In this document: in pieces, positions 45,402 to 56,169 of the stretch | Numbering within the stretch: the first letter of the stretch is position 1 | How the letters are laid out: every line of letters starts with the position of its first letter | Source: Heligmosomoides polygyrus polygyrus | Taxonomy: Eukaryota; Nematoda; Chromadorea; Rhabditida; Heligmosomidae | Assembly: GCA_947396885.1 (NCBI GenBank) | Contig: OX377205.1 | Coordinates: 65,630,969-65,694,968, forward strand | Direction: 5' to 3' | Length of the DNA stretch: 64,000 bases | The notes under the pieces: generated by a model | Told to the model about the DNA's origin: nothing | Database searches by the model: none | The model's input: only the letters and a program-made list of their open reading frames with translations | Position numbers and translations under genes: made by a program

Positions 45402-45536
45402 CAGGGATGGGCGGAATTTCTGTTTTCTGTTTTTTTGTGCTAAAAATTGGCCCGAAAACAGAAAACAGTGCGGAGAACAAAATTATAGCATAGAAATCCA
45501 ATAAAAAGAATCCAAAAAGTATCATAGAATCACGAA
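45402..45536. mobile_element. Displaced, inverted terminus of hAT-like copy 2
   Basis: CAGGGATGGGCGGAATTTCTG is preceded by GTGTGAAC (45394-45401), the reverse complement of the GTTCACAC before 42620. Up to 45536 it follows copy 1 from 29107 to about 29285 in forward orientation (AGAATCCAAAAAGTAT shared). It is the end missing from 42620-44128. Confidence 0.75.
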
Positions 45537-46596
45537 TCAATGGACCGGCTGACAATGATGGCGACATGGAAATATGAGAGAGCGGTCACTGCCCACTAAC
45601 CATAAGATATATAAGTAGCCCGAGGAATATTGCGCTTCATTTCCAGCCAAACGCACCACTGAACATCCCTGGCCCCTCCTCCTCCCTGTGATTCCCAGGT
45701 CTGTCCGGAAAGCTCTCTTTGTTTGTAAAGTGTTGTTGTAGAGATGTGCAATATAAGTGTTTTTAGACCTGAAGAAGGGCTTATAAAGAATTGACCAAGT
45801 CGAGCTTCACTATTGCAAAGTCAAAATTCGTAATGCTTCATTAAAAAATGAATCGCACGACTCCATATGGATGAACATCTCACCTAACGAAATTAAAAAT
45901 TGAAATTTGCAGCTTTGATCAGGAACATTGATGTAATCTTAGAGCAGACAACCGCATGCAACACTTCACTGAACCTTTGTTTCAAGATACCGCGCTATAT
46001 ACTTACAACGTTTTTGTAGCTGTTTGTAACTAATGGATCAAGAATTTTATGATCATTCAAATGTTGAGTGCATTTTCTAAGCATACAATGCGTAGCCTTT
46101 GGGGCACATTAATTTTGCCCTGCACCCAGCCGTTGTCATTTTGTGTTTTTTTTTTGGTAGTCTAACCAGTTCCAAGAACATAAATACTAGAGTTGTCGAA
46201 CAGTATTTCTCTCACAATTATATGAAGGAGAAATCTTTTTAACTGGTACGCTGATTGTATTCAATAGAAAACGTGTGTGGAACAGTGCCCATTTCCGTTT
46301 CCGCCTTCCGGCGCAAAAACAGGCGAAACACGGAAGGGAACGGAAAAGCCCAAAATGGCCGGAAACCGGAATTCGGAACACGGAAACGAAAATTTCGCAC
46401 ATCTGTGCCTATTATAGTGGGTAGAGGAGGCCCCAAAGCCGTCCTTGAAAGTGGACATCCGATTCGCTCTGCTGCTTCATAAGGAGTGATTTCCGATTAT
46501 CGAGCATGGACTGCACTTTATAAGAACCAGGAGCAACAATTGTCGCACATGGCAAGTTTTTGAAAGGAGGCCTACAACGCGCAAAATAGAAGAAGG
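45537..46596. other. Intergenic; second CCGGAAACCGG repeat fragment
   Basis: 46290-46410 holds GGAACGGAAAAG, GGCCGGAAACCGGAATTCGG and ends GCGAAATTTTCG-like before CACATCTGTGCC, resembling 41915-42010. No genes seen. It separates the channel gene region from the second host gene. Confidence 0.45.
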
Positions 46597-47636
46597 CTAA
46601 AGGGTAGTTCTGAAGTAGCGGACGACATCGAACAGCGGCTCCTCGCAGTATTCAACACGCTTCACTGACTGCTTGAGCAGGTCAACCAGATCGCTTACTT
46701 TCTTGAAAGAGGAAGGAAAACCAGCAATTATTAGAGGAACAAACTGCTTTTACAAAAGAACTTCCTCTCACAGAGAGGCAAAAGGAGTATTCCATGGAAA
46801 TCTTGTTTAAGTGAAACATACGCACAAGCTGTCCCGGAACCATCTGCCTTTCAAAGCTCTTTCAAAACTACCTAAGAATTGTCGGTTAACTTTCCATTTT
46901 GAAAGTTTTGATTTTTCTTGTAAACTGCATAGGCGTGGAGCTCTGTGCTGCACAACACCATACAGAGAAGAGCGCGCGATGGCCGTGGAAAGCATAATGT
47001 GGGAGAAGATTGCGAAGAAAACCCGCACAACACAAAACGCCTCCAGCCGTCTAATCACTGCTGCAACGCAAAAGAAGTTTATGTAATATTAATAGTGAGC
47101 AGCCCTTCTTACTCGTGCTCATCGACACACACACTCAAAATGGCTTTAAAGTTTTTCAGTTATTACGTAGACGTGATATCACTTTGTCTTAGCAGGCCAA
47201 TACGATACCTGTTAAAGCGCTCCCTAACGGACGGTTAGGTAAACCAACGAGCATATCCACACCCAATACGAGTAGGTAGACCTTTCACTGTGCAAAACTG
47301 CACTTCAATCATTGGGTCTGCAGCATTTCAGGCTTGGTGAGAATCTAGAACCCTCACAGCCAACTGTGCGCTGTACTTCTTGGGTGAATCCAAGAAGAAT
47401 TCCTTACTTCCTCCTTATGGTTGAGGTATAAAAATATATATCCTTCTACTGGTAGAAAAAAGCTTCATTACAGAACTGAGGCAGTAAATATGTAAAGGGT
47501 AAGACTAATAAATTGAGCTTGAAAAACTGAAGGTGAACTTCAGTTTTTCGGTGTAATACGAAACAAAACTGATGTGAAGGAACCTACCGAACGTGGCATG
47601 GCGGCTCCATTTCTCAAGTCGTTAGAAGAACACGGT
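46597..47636 (-). CDS. Second gene, last two exons
   Basis: Exon 47636-47588 (acceptor TGTTCAG, donor TCG/GTAGGT) is one base plus 16 codons (PCSSNDLRNGAAMPRS) and fits the phase left by 49044. Exon 46701-46597 (polypyrimidine TTTTCCTTCCTCTTTCAAG acceptor) reads KVSDLVDLLKQSVKRVEYCE to RYFRTTL and stops at TAG (46597-46599). An alternative, less likely, is a weak donor in GATGTCGTCC joining to 41622, which would fuse this gene to the channel gene. Confidence 0.5.
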
Positions 47637-50600
47637 CTGAACATTCAAAGGGTAATTAACTTCAATTGCATCGGTGCAAAACAGAAAACAACGGTCAGCG
47701 CCATAATATGTAGGAAAGGTGGAGATAGTGATGAACCATAATAAGGCTCTTCATCTTATCCACCACAGTCTATCTGTGGAGCATGAAATGGAGAGGATGC
47801 ACCATCTAATTTACTTCTGCGTAGTGTTGTGGAGACACCATGGATGAGTGTCCCTGTGCATTGTCTTTTAGATCGAGCAAATGAACAAGTGTAGATTCTT
47901 TCCCCTCTAAGAACGTCCTAAAAAATACTCAAAAAAGGTAAGGCTGGCGAACACGGGTACAGACGTGGCCAAAAATTGTCACATGTTTTAACGCTTCCTG
48001 CTTACAGTGTCACCAATGTTCTGTAATGCGGAAAACGGAAACTCCATGAGATGCTAAGCAGGGATTCGCCTTCTGAATTCCTTCGATGCCGAACAGATCT
48101 TATGTTGTGTAAAGCACTGCGGGAGCGAAAGGCTAAGGTAGCGGTAGCAACTTCATCTCCAAGCTGGCGGTGTTATCCTTAAACTTTCCTCTTCTTGTAT
48201 AATCTATCTATTTCATCGCACGTGCTGTGGAAGCGAAACACCTCAACATCTGTGATGATAGGTAAACCAATACAAACAGCAGTTCGTGAATGTGGTATCT
48301 AGGGAAGCAGCTAGTGCGGATGGCGATGAGAGAAAGGAAACGTTGCCACCTTGTCTGGGATTCTGTACTTGGCACAGCGGAGAAATTTACTTAGGGCAGT
48401 CACATAAGGAGGAAAGCGAAAGAGCGGATGGACGCATGCTGGGCTGCGCCATTTTACGTCCAGCTTTTAGTGCATTAAATATTTAGTTGGCAAGACGTAG
48501 GCGGCCTAGCAAGCCGCGGAAGAAGAGTAGAAAGGGGACACCAGGAGGACTCTAACCTGAAACTCCCGAATTCAGTGCTGGACCAATTTATGATTACGTG
48601 AGTTCTCGTAAAGTCACGCATTTACATAGTAAGCATCGCCCCATCGTAGAGCTTCAAGCTTACGGTGCAGAAACACTCTAGGGCTCTGAGGTTCTAACAC
48701 ACTCTCATTAGCGACAGTTGAAAATAAGAAAGCATTACTGTGATTTTCCATGTTCGGCTTTCATAAAATCTGGGCTTGTTGTCAAAATAATCTTAATGCT
48801 TCTGTGCCACGCAGGTTTGTTAGAGTGGAACAGCTTTATTCGGCTTGACGTTTCGACAACTTCGTCGTTTTCAAAGGCCCCAAGTTCGAAACCTAAGGCC
48901 GGACCCTCATTTCGGCAACAACGTCCTTCTCCAGCTCTCTCAGTTTCAGTATTTCCTACGAGTGTCAGCTATGTGCAATTTGCTACTAAAGCATATTCCG
49001 CTGATAAATGATCAGCGAGGACTGTAGTTTCTTAGGCACATACCTGATAAAACCGTTCTCGTCCGGGGCGTATCGCTCCGTCTTCGAAGCCAGGTAGAAC
49101 ATCGTGTCTCGGAGCTGCTGATCTGAATCTCCGAATTCTGCGATATTTCGCTACAGAGTTCCGTACATTCTGTGGCGAACGCGGTGAGAGCAAACAACAA
49201 CGAAGGGACGGCTATGCTGCAGAGCATGTTCACCGCTAAGAATAGGACTACACTTACAGCGCGACTATAGGCAGAAAATGCTTCTTGAGTATTAAAAAGA
49301 AAAAGAAAGTAATCACCTAAGTGAACTTTTTAACGTTTAGGTAGCATAGGTACAAATTGTGGAATAAGATTACATAAGCAAGAGCAAGAATGACGGATCC
49401 TGTTACGGAGAAAGACGAATTAAATTATCAGAGCACTAACCAGCGTGGTGCTGCCCTGAATGATGTGGTCCTGAGTGTCATTGCCAAACTATAATTAAAC
49501 CAAGATTTTGACCAAAAAGGGACAAACGTAGATTCAGTATCGCATCCAGACGATGACGTTAAGACTTTCGGGTACAAGTGGGCGGCACCTGTTCGCACTC
49601 TCAGAACTGAATTCTCGTAAAACGGCACCCCGACCGTAATACGATAGGATTGAGATATCCTCGAATATATCGATGCAGTTGAGGAAGATTTAGGCGTTTT
49701 TTAGAGCCGCGAAGGTACGGTAGATGGGTTGCCCGCTACTGTTCATTGGGTAGTCTCCACTCCTGAAATGAAGACACGTGCTCGGCTACAAGGAAGAAAA
49801 GGCTGCCCTAAGTCCACATACGAGGCTAGCTGATAACACTCCCTATCACACTGGCAGGAAAAGTTCCCTAGGCTCCCAACTTCTGCTTGTCGCAACGTTT
49901 CTTCACATAACGGACAATGGTTTAGGATTTGGGTTACTCAGAGCTCCTGCGACCGAACGTCCCACCTCCATGTAAAACTGTGGCACTTCAAGTGAAGGTG
50001 TTGTGTCTGTGCAGTGGCAAGACCGGCCGATCGATGGGCCATTCCATTCCTCTCCGGTCTGGTAAAGCACAGAGATCCTAAGAATGAAGGAACACGGGCA
50101 CGAATCCAACCTAAGCTACTGGAATGCGGCGCCTTTAGACAGCGGCACATTTCGCCTCCATTCCTACTGTGCAGTAAGTTAGTTAGGCCGAAAAATAACG
50201 CTCCGATGATCCACTGCTTTCAAAGTGAAACACTTCTGTATAAACCAAGTTCGCCATTCGTGTGAAATTCTTCGCAAATTTAAAATTCTCTACTCGTCAT
50301 TGCGGCTCACAGCATGGCTGTAAAATAACTCCTTCTGGCACTATGTGCGCGAAATCTTCTGCTGAGTGCTCTTCTACTTGCGAAACGATCCTGGGAGAAA
50401 CCAATGGTGGTGCTTCCTCCCTCCGAAATCCCAGATAAATTGAGGAAAACATGAGTTTCTGAAAGCTTCCTGCACCACTTGAGCATATGTTCAATTTTGA
50501 CATTCCTCTGTTATTCGCTTCAAATGGTTCTCGCCATCGTCTGCTGCCCACTTGCGGCCGTACTGGTCTTGGAGACTCGAGCCTTCTCTATGAAGCGTCC

Positions 50601-53600
50601 GTTGCCAAAATTAGAGACTATGAAACAGTAACGTTGAAAACAAAGTTGGATTTGGCGATTTGCTGTATATGTTTTGCCAGCTTATCTTGGAGTCAAAATG
50701 GAAAACAATGCGCGTCTCTTGACGGCAAAAGACCGTGGGTGCCAAAATATCCTCAGGACAATGAGGTTAAAGGATAAAGAACGGCGTTATTTAAAAGCTT
50801 TTGGGAATCGCCACGCATTCCACTTCTACAGGATGTCGTGGAGACAATTCGAATTCCTCACATTGACTTGATGACTGACTTAAAGGGTTGACTTAAAACC
50901 GATAATTTTTCAGAGCCTGCTACCAGTTCACCAATTCCAGAGGGATGGAAGTTTTGATTGGCCTGGCGCGAAATCCGAACCAACAGTATGCCACTGAATC
51001 TTATAGAGTGTGATAATAAGTATGATTTCTCTCCTTCACGTTCTACTGAACGAGAGCCTAACCCTTGCCTGCAAAAAGTTTGTAGGAAACTGGAAAGTGA
51101 GCCGTTGTAAGCGTAAGTCAGCAGAGGGGTCTGAATGCTGAGCTCTATGCTAACCTGCTCTGTTTAAGAAATTGTAACACGTACGCTAGAATTCGAACTG
51201 CTTCTATAAGAATGGGCATCAACAGCAAAGAAAGTGATACTACACATTAAGGAGTTGTATGAGTCAGGTGAGCAAGGAAATAGGCGGAAACTACGCTGAG
51301 CTTTGCTGCTCTGAATAGTCAGGCGCTTGAATTTTGCAGTGATCATGAATTTTTTGACCACAACGTGCGTAGTCTTCTAACGAATGATTTATGGCCTAGA
51401 GATAGACATGGAATTTCGAGTGTACTGAATACCAAAGTCACATGGCAATGAAGAGGTGCGAATTGATTGCTGGCCTTATCTCTCATTACGATGGTCAGTG
51501 CTTCTTTCTTTTGATCAGACGTCGATAGAAGAATATTGCAAAGTAGTTTAACGTTCAGAGGACAATGCCCCTCTACAGAAGTAGTCTCAGGCATGGAGAC
51601 TTCCCCTCCTACGCCGGGAGAAGTACCTGGGAAGCATGATTTTCGCGGAGAATTACTAGAAGAAATTCGCATCCAAGCGAGAACGGCTAGAGTTTGCGTC
51701 GCACAATAAGCATTGTTCTTAGTCGGCGATATAAATACACTACAGCGGCCTCCAGCACCTTACCATTAGAGGGTACGAGTAACAGAAATCGTGATGTGAC
51801 CACACATCTGTGGTTTATGACGCATGAAACCGGCTGGCTCACAATAACCAGCTGCTTTTCTAGCGTTCAGGTGGTCAACAGTGGAGGTTCCGTACGGCTG
51901 GAAACGGCAAGGAGGCGGGAATATGTATCCTCCTATACTAAAGGCTAGCGGGCAAGGCACCGAAGGAGAACGCAGAATTCTGCGCCTAGGGTGTGGAGCC
52001 CTTCATACTATGATGAACTCTTGGAGACTTGTGAGAACACAGTCTTGTTTATCCGCAGGTCTCCTCCAGGTCTTAGTTCGCAAAGAGAACGAAAAGGTCT
52101 TAGAATGTCGACCAGTGAGTTCGCCACAATGTACACTGGAAGGTGGTGCCGGCTGTTGCTTGCACCAGATACCATGTCCTTACTTTGGATCTCTCGCCCA
52201 GGCCAGTTAAGCCCATCCATCCCTCCGGGGACAACGAATTTGCACCAGATTTGTCTGGGAAGGATAAAGCACTGACCTTTACGGCCACCACAACAAATCG
52301 CAGTTGCTGTCGCAGTTGCATAAAACAAAAAACCCCCTCAAATCGCCTCCACGACAACCCTAGAAGTGGAATGCGTGGAGCATCTCAATAGGGATGAGTT
52401 GCACCTTTCTTTACCCTTTCTCCTTTGTTGACAGGTATTACGCTTATATCTGCCTCTAACATTGTATAATATTGTACAAGCCACAGGTTGGCTATTCTTC
52501 GATAGGCTTTAGCACCAACTTTTGAAGAAAAAAAAATAATGTGACATCTACCCCCTCATGACAATATTCTGGAGAAACGTATCCAAGTTTAAGGAAGGTA
52601 TCGCAATTCATTTTAAGATCAGTGTTTTGCGTTCTTCGAAGGGTTACGTTGCAGCCGATCTTTCGTATTTTCAACGCGACTCCAGTAGGCAACTATGCAA
52701 CAGGACCCTAGCGCTTATAATGTCTTTTTCTTCTGCTGTTGAGCTGCAATCTCATCGCAAATAATGGTCAATGTTTTTGTGCGATGAAGCAATACACATA
52801 CATTCGCCTTTACAGTGTAATTATAGGTCCACCTTAAAAATTGTCAGTACCAGACTCGAACGCTTCAAATCTTTGGTTGAAACCCTCATACTTGTTGTAC
52901 TGAAATCCATCGCGACATATCTCTTGAAAAAATATCTTGACAAAATCAAACTTCTAGAATTTCTGAAACTCTTGTGGTAAGCGACTGTAAGTGCACCATA
53001 ATATGCTTTATTATGGTGCATTTATAATCCCCGCAACCTGCTGTGCTCCACTCCGAAGCAATGCGCTCTTAGTTTAGGTCCCCCAATTAGGTAAATCAAG
53101 CCTTTACTCCCTCAGGGTGTGTGAAATGATACCAGGTTTGAGTAGAAAGTAAAGTTGTTCCTGCGATGTCCACAGCAAACCATTGTGTAGCCCAAATATG
53201 AAGCCAAATTGGCTCCACCATATCTCATTTCCCTCGAATGCGTGGCGCGCCCAGACAGGTTTCAGGGAACGTCGTCCTCTATCCCTTATCTTCCTTCATT
53301 GATAGTGAAGGAAAGTCGCATCAACCAAAAACCACCACTGTGTCACCAAGTTCCAGAGGCAACAGCGTCCTAGACGACGGATGGCGAGAAACGAAACAAA
53401 TGGAAGCGATGTTGTTGTTCATTTTCTTGCTCAATCTATGCCGATAACGTTGAGGGGAGGGGGAGGGGGGCAGAACCCAACCAAGGCACCTATTACGCAC
53501 GCAGTCTTCCCTATAAACACCAAAGGCGGCTGATGTCCTAGGTATGCATTCTGTCATGCTCAAAAAAGGATCGCGCGAAACATGTACCCAACCACGAATC

Positions 53601-55584
53601 GATGCATCAGGTCCCACCAAGTCATTTATGCGTTGCCTCCCTTTCTTGGTCGATCGCTACCGGATTTCTGTGTACTAGAGGGAAAGCAGTCGGTAGAATG
53701 GCTACCGGAGGAGAATATCTAGGCTATCTGCACATTCAAATTGTTGATGCGGCCTGGTATGGTGGGCAACGCATCCCACAAAGGAATTTTAAAGCCGAGG
53801 TCCGTGCTTTACTTTAACCTTTAGCGCTGTATTGTTAAAAGGAAGGCTAACCTAAAGATATTGCTTACAGCGCGGTATTGAATTGGTTTCGTCGTCTGCC
53901 TTTTCAAAAGCATACTGCAGGTGAAGCATTTCAGTGACCTACGCTATGAATCCTACGAAGCGTAATGGTTGATCAATAGGTTACGGTACATCAAGCGACC
54001 AATCAGCTCTTGAATAATGATCATAGCAGGCGAAACAGAAGAAAAGATGGGTTGCAGTTTTCGCGTCCTATTCGGCTCTTCTATCAAAACCTCATTATTT
54101 TACTTATACATAGAATTCACATATTTTCGTAGCAGTAGTTAATAGCAGTAGCATACGAACCGAAATGCATCAAACCTCAAGTCTTCGCAAGGTTAAAGTC
54201 CAAGCAGACCTTCGATATCGTCAACGAACATAGTAAGTACAAAAGTAAGTACAAAAAACAAAGTGAGTACAAGTAACAAACTCTAATTGCACAAAATGCA
54301 GGTCACTGGGTACGAGCGGTGACTTGAAGACATTAGTTTTAGTTCGTTTCTGAACAAACAAACGATTTGTTTGCTCTTACTGCCGAAAACAGGCCCCGCT
54401 TTTGGACGTATCGACCGATCACTGAGCTTCCGAGGACTCGGAACGTCGCCTTTTCCAGCAACGTCCACAACACCCCAAAGAAATGTGCCTATTTTTAGCA
54501 CTATGTCTAATGTTTGTGCGAGGAAAAAATCTATTTCAAGTTAAGTCGCAACCGAGCACAGCAATTCGCCGGGAGCTGCAACAAATCAAAAGCCGGCTTT
54601 GACGGTGATGTATAGTAAGCGCTATGGGCAGCTATCGCTAGTGCTTTTCGTCTCAAAACTTTAGAGTGGAACTGGGGTGGTCCGGCAATCTTGTGGTAGT
54701 GGGTAGGTGCTGATGAGCTCTGGTAGTAAGAGGTAATAACTGGCGAAAAGTCGGAGCGAAACTGGTGCAACGCAAGAACAACAACGTGAACATCCTCTTC
54801 TTCGGCAATAAAAATTATGTGGTCGCACCTATACCGGATCACAGGCGCCGCGCCGATGAACCTCCTTTATCACAGAGGCTGCCCGATCGGCAGCACTGTT
54901 TAGGAGCAGGGTCTAACAAGTCGTCCAAGAAGTACTCAAGGATTTGGGTGAGCACCTTCATCGTTAAGACAAGGTTCTGTGAACGGGGCAGACACAGTCG
55001 AGTGGGAACAGCCTTAACGGAACCTATAAAACAGCCTCCGCTATGTTACTGGCTCAAAAACTGAAATCAGCGTAGTCGTAGCGTCGCCGGAAGTCTCTCT
55101 TTCTTACACAGGTTTGGCTGTTTTATCGACTATTGAAGCGAAAGCCACAAATCGGATGGCATCTGTTCGTTGTCATAGGTGAATAGTTCCTTCACACGTC
55201 AACATTAGAGAGACCTACAATGGAGACTATATTGAACACTCATGATGTTCAAGTGCTTGTTTCTTCCCATTTGACGAAATCAGGGAAAAGACTCACTTAC
55301 GGTTCGCACCTCCATCGCTGGTGGCAGCGAGAGCAGTATGTAACAGCCTTTTTCCCGTTCTTCAATGCAGAATTGTCGAAGGTGGACACACAAGTCTGCT
55401 CAGAGACGATTTTTAGAATTGCCTCGATGGGTGCCAAGGCCATATTCGGATTCGGAGCATTCCCACATCAACCGTTCACATCGCTTCTCACATGTTCAGG
55501 TTTTAACAAAGTTAGTGACAAGCCGAGCATACCGACATTCGCGAGGATGGGCCAGTACAATCTTAGTGAATTCAGTGAAATTTT
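46597..55584 (-). CDS. Second multi-exon host gene, family unknown (minus strand, partial model)
   Basis: Eight exons with worm-type splice sites: 55584-55492, 55395-55301, 54488-54381, 53914-53869, 49762-49608, 49122-49044, 47636-47588 and 46701-46597 (ending in stop TAG). Phase agrees within 55584/55395, 54488/53914 and 49762/49122/47636/46701; exons are still missing between these blocks. Early exons carry hydrophobic stretches (YWPILANVGMLGLSLTLL; AHFFGVLWTLLEKATF), suggesting a membrane protein. I do not recognise the family. An in-frame TAA in exon 49762-49608 raises the possibility of a pseudogene or sequence error. Confidence 0.5.
46702..47587. other. Intron of the second gene, nothing recognised
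   Basis: A minus-strand frame at 46807-47058 is hydrophobic but lacks good splice sites in phase. No repeat boundaries seen. Confidence 0.35.
47637..49043. other. Intron of the second gene; MITE-like fragment near 48840
   Basis: CGGCTTGACGTTTCGACAAC near 48840-48860 with TCGTCGTTTTCAAAGGCC resembles the arm of the palindromic MITE at 20150 (GACGTTTCGACTTCCCGTCG). Otherwise no feature supported. Confidence 0.4.
49044..49762 (-). CDS. Second gene, exons with in-frame stop
   Basis: Exon 49762-49608 (acceptor TTTCAG) reads SGDYPMNSSGQPIYRTFAAL, then a TAA at 49690-49692, then IFLNCIDIFEDISILSYYGR to REF in the same frame. Exon 49122-49044 (acceptor GATTCAG, donor AG/GTATGTG) reads QQLRDTMFYLASKTERYAPD to GFI. 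The phase between them is satisfied only if the donor is TTCA/GTTCTG, which is weak. NSS is a possible N-glycosylation site. Confidence 0.45.
50760..50995 (-). mobile_element. SINE copy, minus orientation, degraded
   Basis: Contains GGATAAAGAACGGCGTTAT, ACAGGATGTCGTGGAG, ACCAGTTCACCAATTCC, AGGGATGGAAG and TTGGCCTGGCGCGAAATCCG, the same order as in 7528-7824. Internal deletions; the head is incomplete. Confidence 0.6.
52080..52440 (+). mobile_element. SINE copy, plus orientation
   Basis: Aligns by eye with the reverse complement of 7528-7824 across TGCACCAGATACCA, CTCGCCCAGGCC, CATCCATCCCTCC, GTCTGGGAAGGATAAAGC and CGCCTCCACGAC, ending in CCTTTCTTTACCCTTTCTCC. The tRNA-like head is more decayed. 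No target duplication identified. Confidence 0.65.
53869..54488 (-). CDS. Second gene, two internal exons
   Basis: Exon 54488-54381 is exactly 36 codons (AHFFGVLWTLLEKATFRVLG, ending KRGLFSA) with donor GCA/GTAAGA. Exon 53914-53869 (acceptor CTGCAG, donor T/GTAAGC) continues in phase with YAFEKADDETNSIPR plus one base. The first looks like a membrane-associated helix followed by a basic segment. Confidence 0.5.
54720..54985 (-). pseudogene. Degraded ParE/RelE-superfamily-like sequence (bacterial-type toxin relic?)
   Basis: Three consecutive minus-strand segments in different frames resemble successive parts of a ParE-type protein. They are QILEYFLDD (about 54945-54920), AADRAASVIKEVHRRGA (about 54900-54850) and a C-terminal strand pair DHIIFIAEEEDVHVVVLALH (about 54825-54765) followed by RSDF. 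The H-I-I-F ... V-V-x-L-x-L-H pattern is typical of the family's C-terminus. At least two frameshifts and a missing middle make it non-functional. It lies between exons of the second gene. ParE-like genes are bacterial, so transfer would be implied; chance resemblance cannot be excluded by eye. Confidence 0.3.
55301..55584 (-). CDS. Second gene, exons encoding a hydrophobic segment and a Cys-rich loop
   Basis: Exon 55584-55492 (acceptor TTCAAG, donor CAT/GTGAGA) reads KISLNSLRLYWPILANVGML to LKPEH, 31 codons exactly. A 96-bp intron follows. Exon 55395-55301 (acceptor GAGCAG, donor CC/GTAAGT) reads TCVSTFDNSALKNGKKAVTY then CSRCHQRWRCE, 31 codons plus two bases. Phases join (0). Recognition is by splice consensus plus uninterrupted frame; no homologue is named. 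Confidence 0.5.
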
Positions 55585-55653
55585 CTTGAAGTCACTATGA
55601 GACTACGGAGTACGGTTCGGTGGAGTTGAGGTGAGGCCTTTCGAGGACACGAG

Positions 55654-56166
55654 CTAAGAGCTACATCGACACAGTGGGTCATCCTCCAAATATTTGATGT
55701 TTTGAGCGCAGAAACGTGGATGGGATTCATAGACATAGTAGAGTTTCTTGTGAAGGATACACGTAAGCAGCTTTCCACTTTCTTCTTTCGTAGTGGAGCG
55801 GATGAGGTGCGCAATTCTGAACCACGCATGCCTCTTCAACGATCGTATTCTACTGCGAGGAACCTTAAAACGGAATAGCGATGACCGTAGGGAGCAAGCT
55901 TGGCTTATGTTACACTCAGACGCTAAAACTTCTAGTTCCATCGAAGTCCGTCCGTTTTGGCGACGTCTTACAGCCTCGCACATCCCAAGCACCTCAGAAT
56001 CTCCTCGTAAATTGACGGATTTAGCGCACTCCAACGCGCTTCCGTGCCGTTCAGCAATAAGGGACGTAGCGAGTGCGAGCAGAGAGTTTTCGACGCGCGC
56101 AACGGTCCTAACTGGACGGTCATACTGACGGTGTTTGCGACGGAGGAGTCGCAAACGGTGCACCAC
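55654..56166 (-). other. 170-codon open frame, unassigned
   Basis: The longest unassigned frame in this part of the window. Its C-terminal half (LLTCILHKKLYYVYESHPRF) looks protein-like, but the N-terminal half is Arg/Ser-rich as expected of a shadow frame, and the opposite strand is also open (55793-56128). It could hold an upstream exon of the second gene or a transposon piece. No motif recognised. Confidence 0.25.
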
Positions 56167-56169
56167 GGT

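Larger units (their letters stand above)
49763..53868. other. Long intron region: two SINE copies and unassigned sequence
   Basis: Relatives of the SINE at 7528 lie at about 50760-50990 (minus; GGATAAAGAACGGCGTTAT, ACCAGTTCACCAATTCC) and 52080-52440 (plus; CTCGCCCAGGCCAGTTAAG, TTTGTCTGGGAAGGATAAAG). A conserved-looking block 49900-50180 is probably another dispersed repeat. One or more exons of the second gene should lie here but none met splice and phase criteria. Frames at 51343-51672 (minus) and 53321-53620 (minus) have no recognisable motif. Confidence 0.4.

Noticed and set aside
41582..46701. Fusion of the second gene to the channel gene through a donor in GATGTCGTCC
   Set aside because: The donor is poor and the exon reaches a natural stop after RYFRTTL; phase compatibility alone is not enough.
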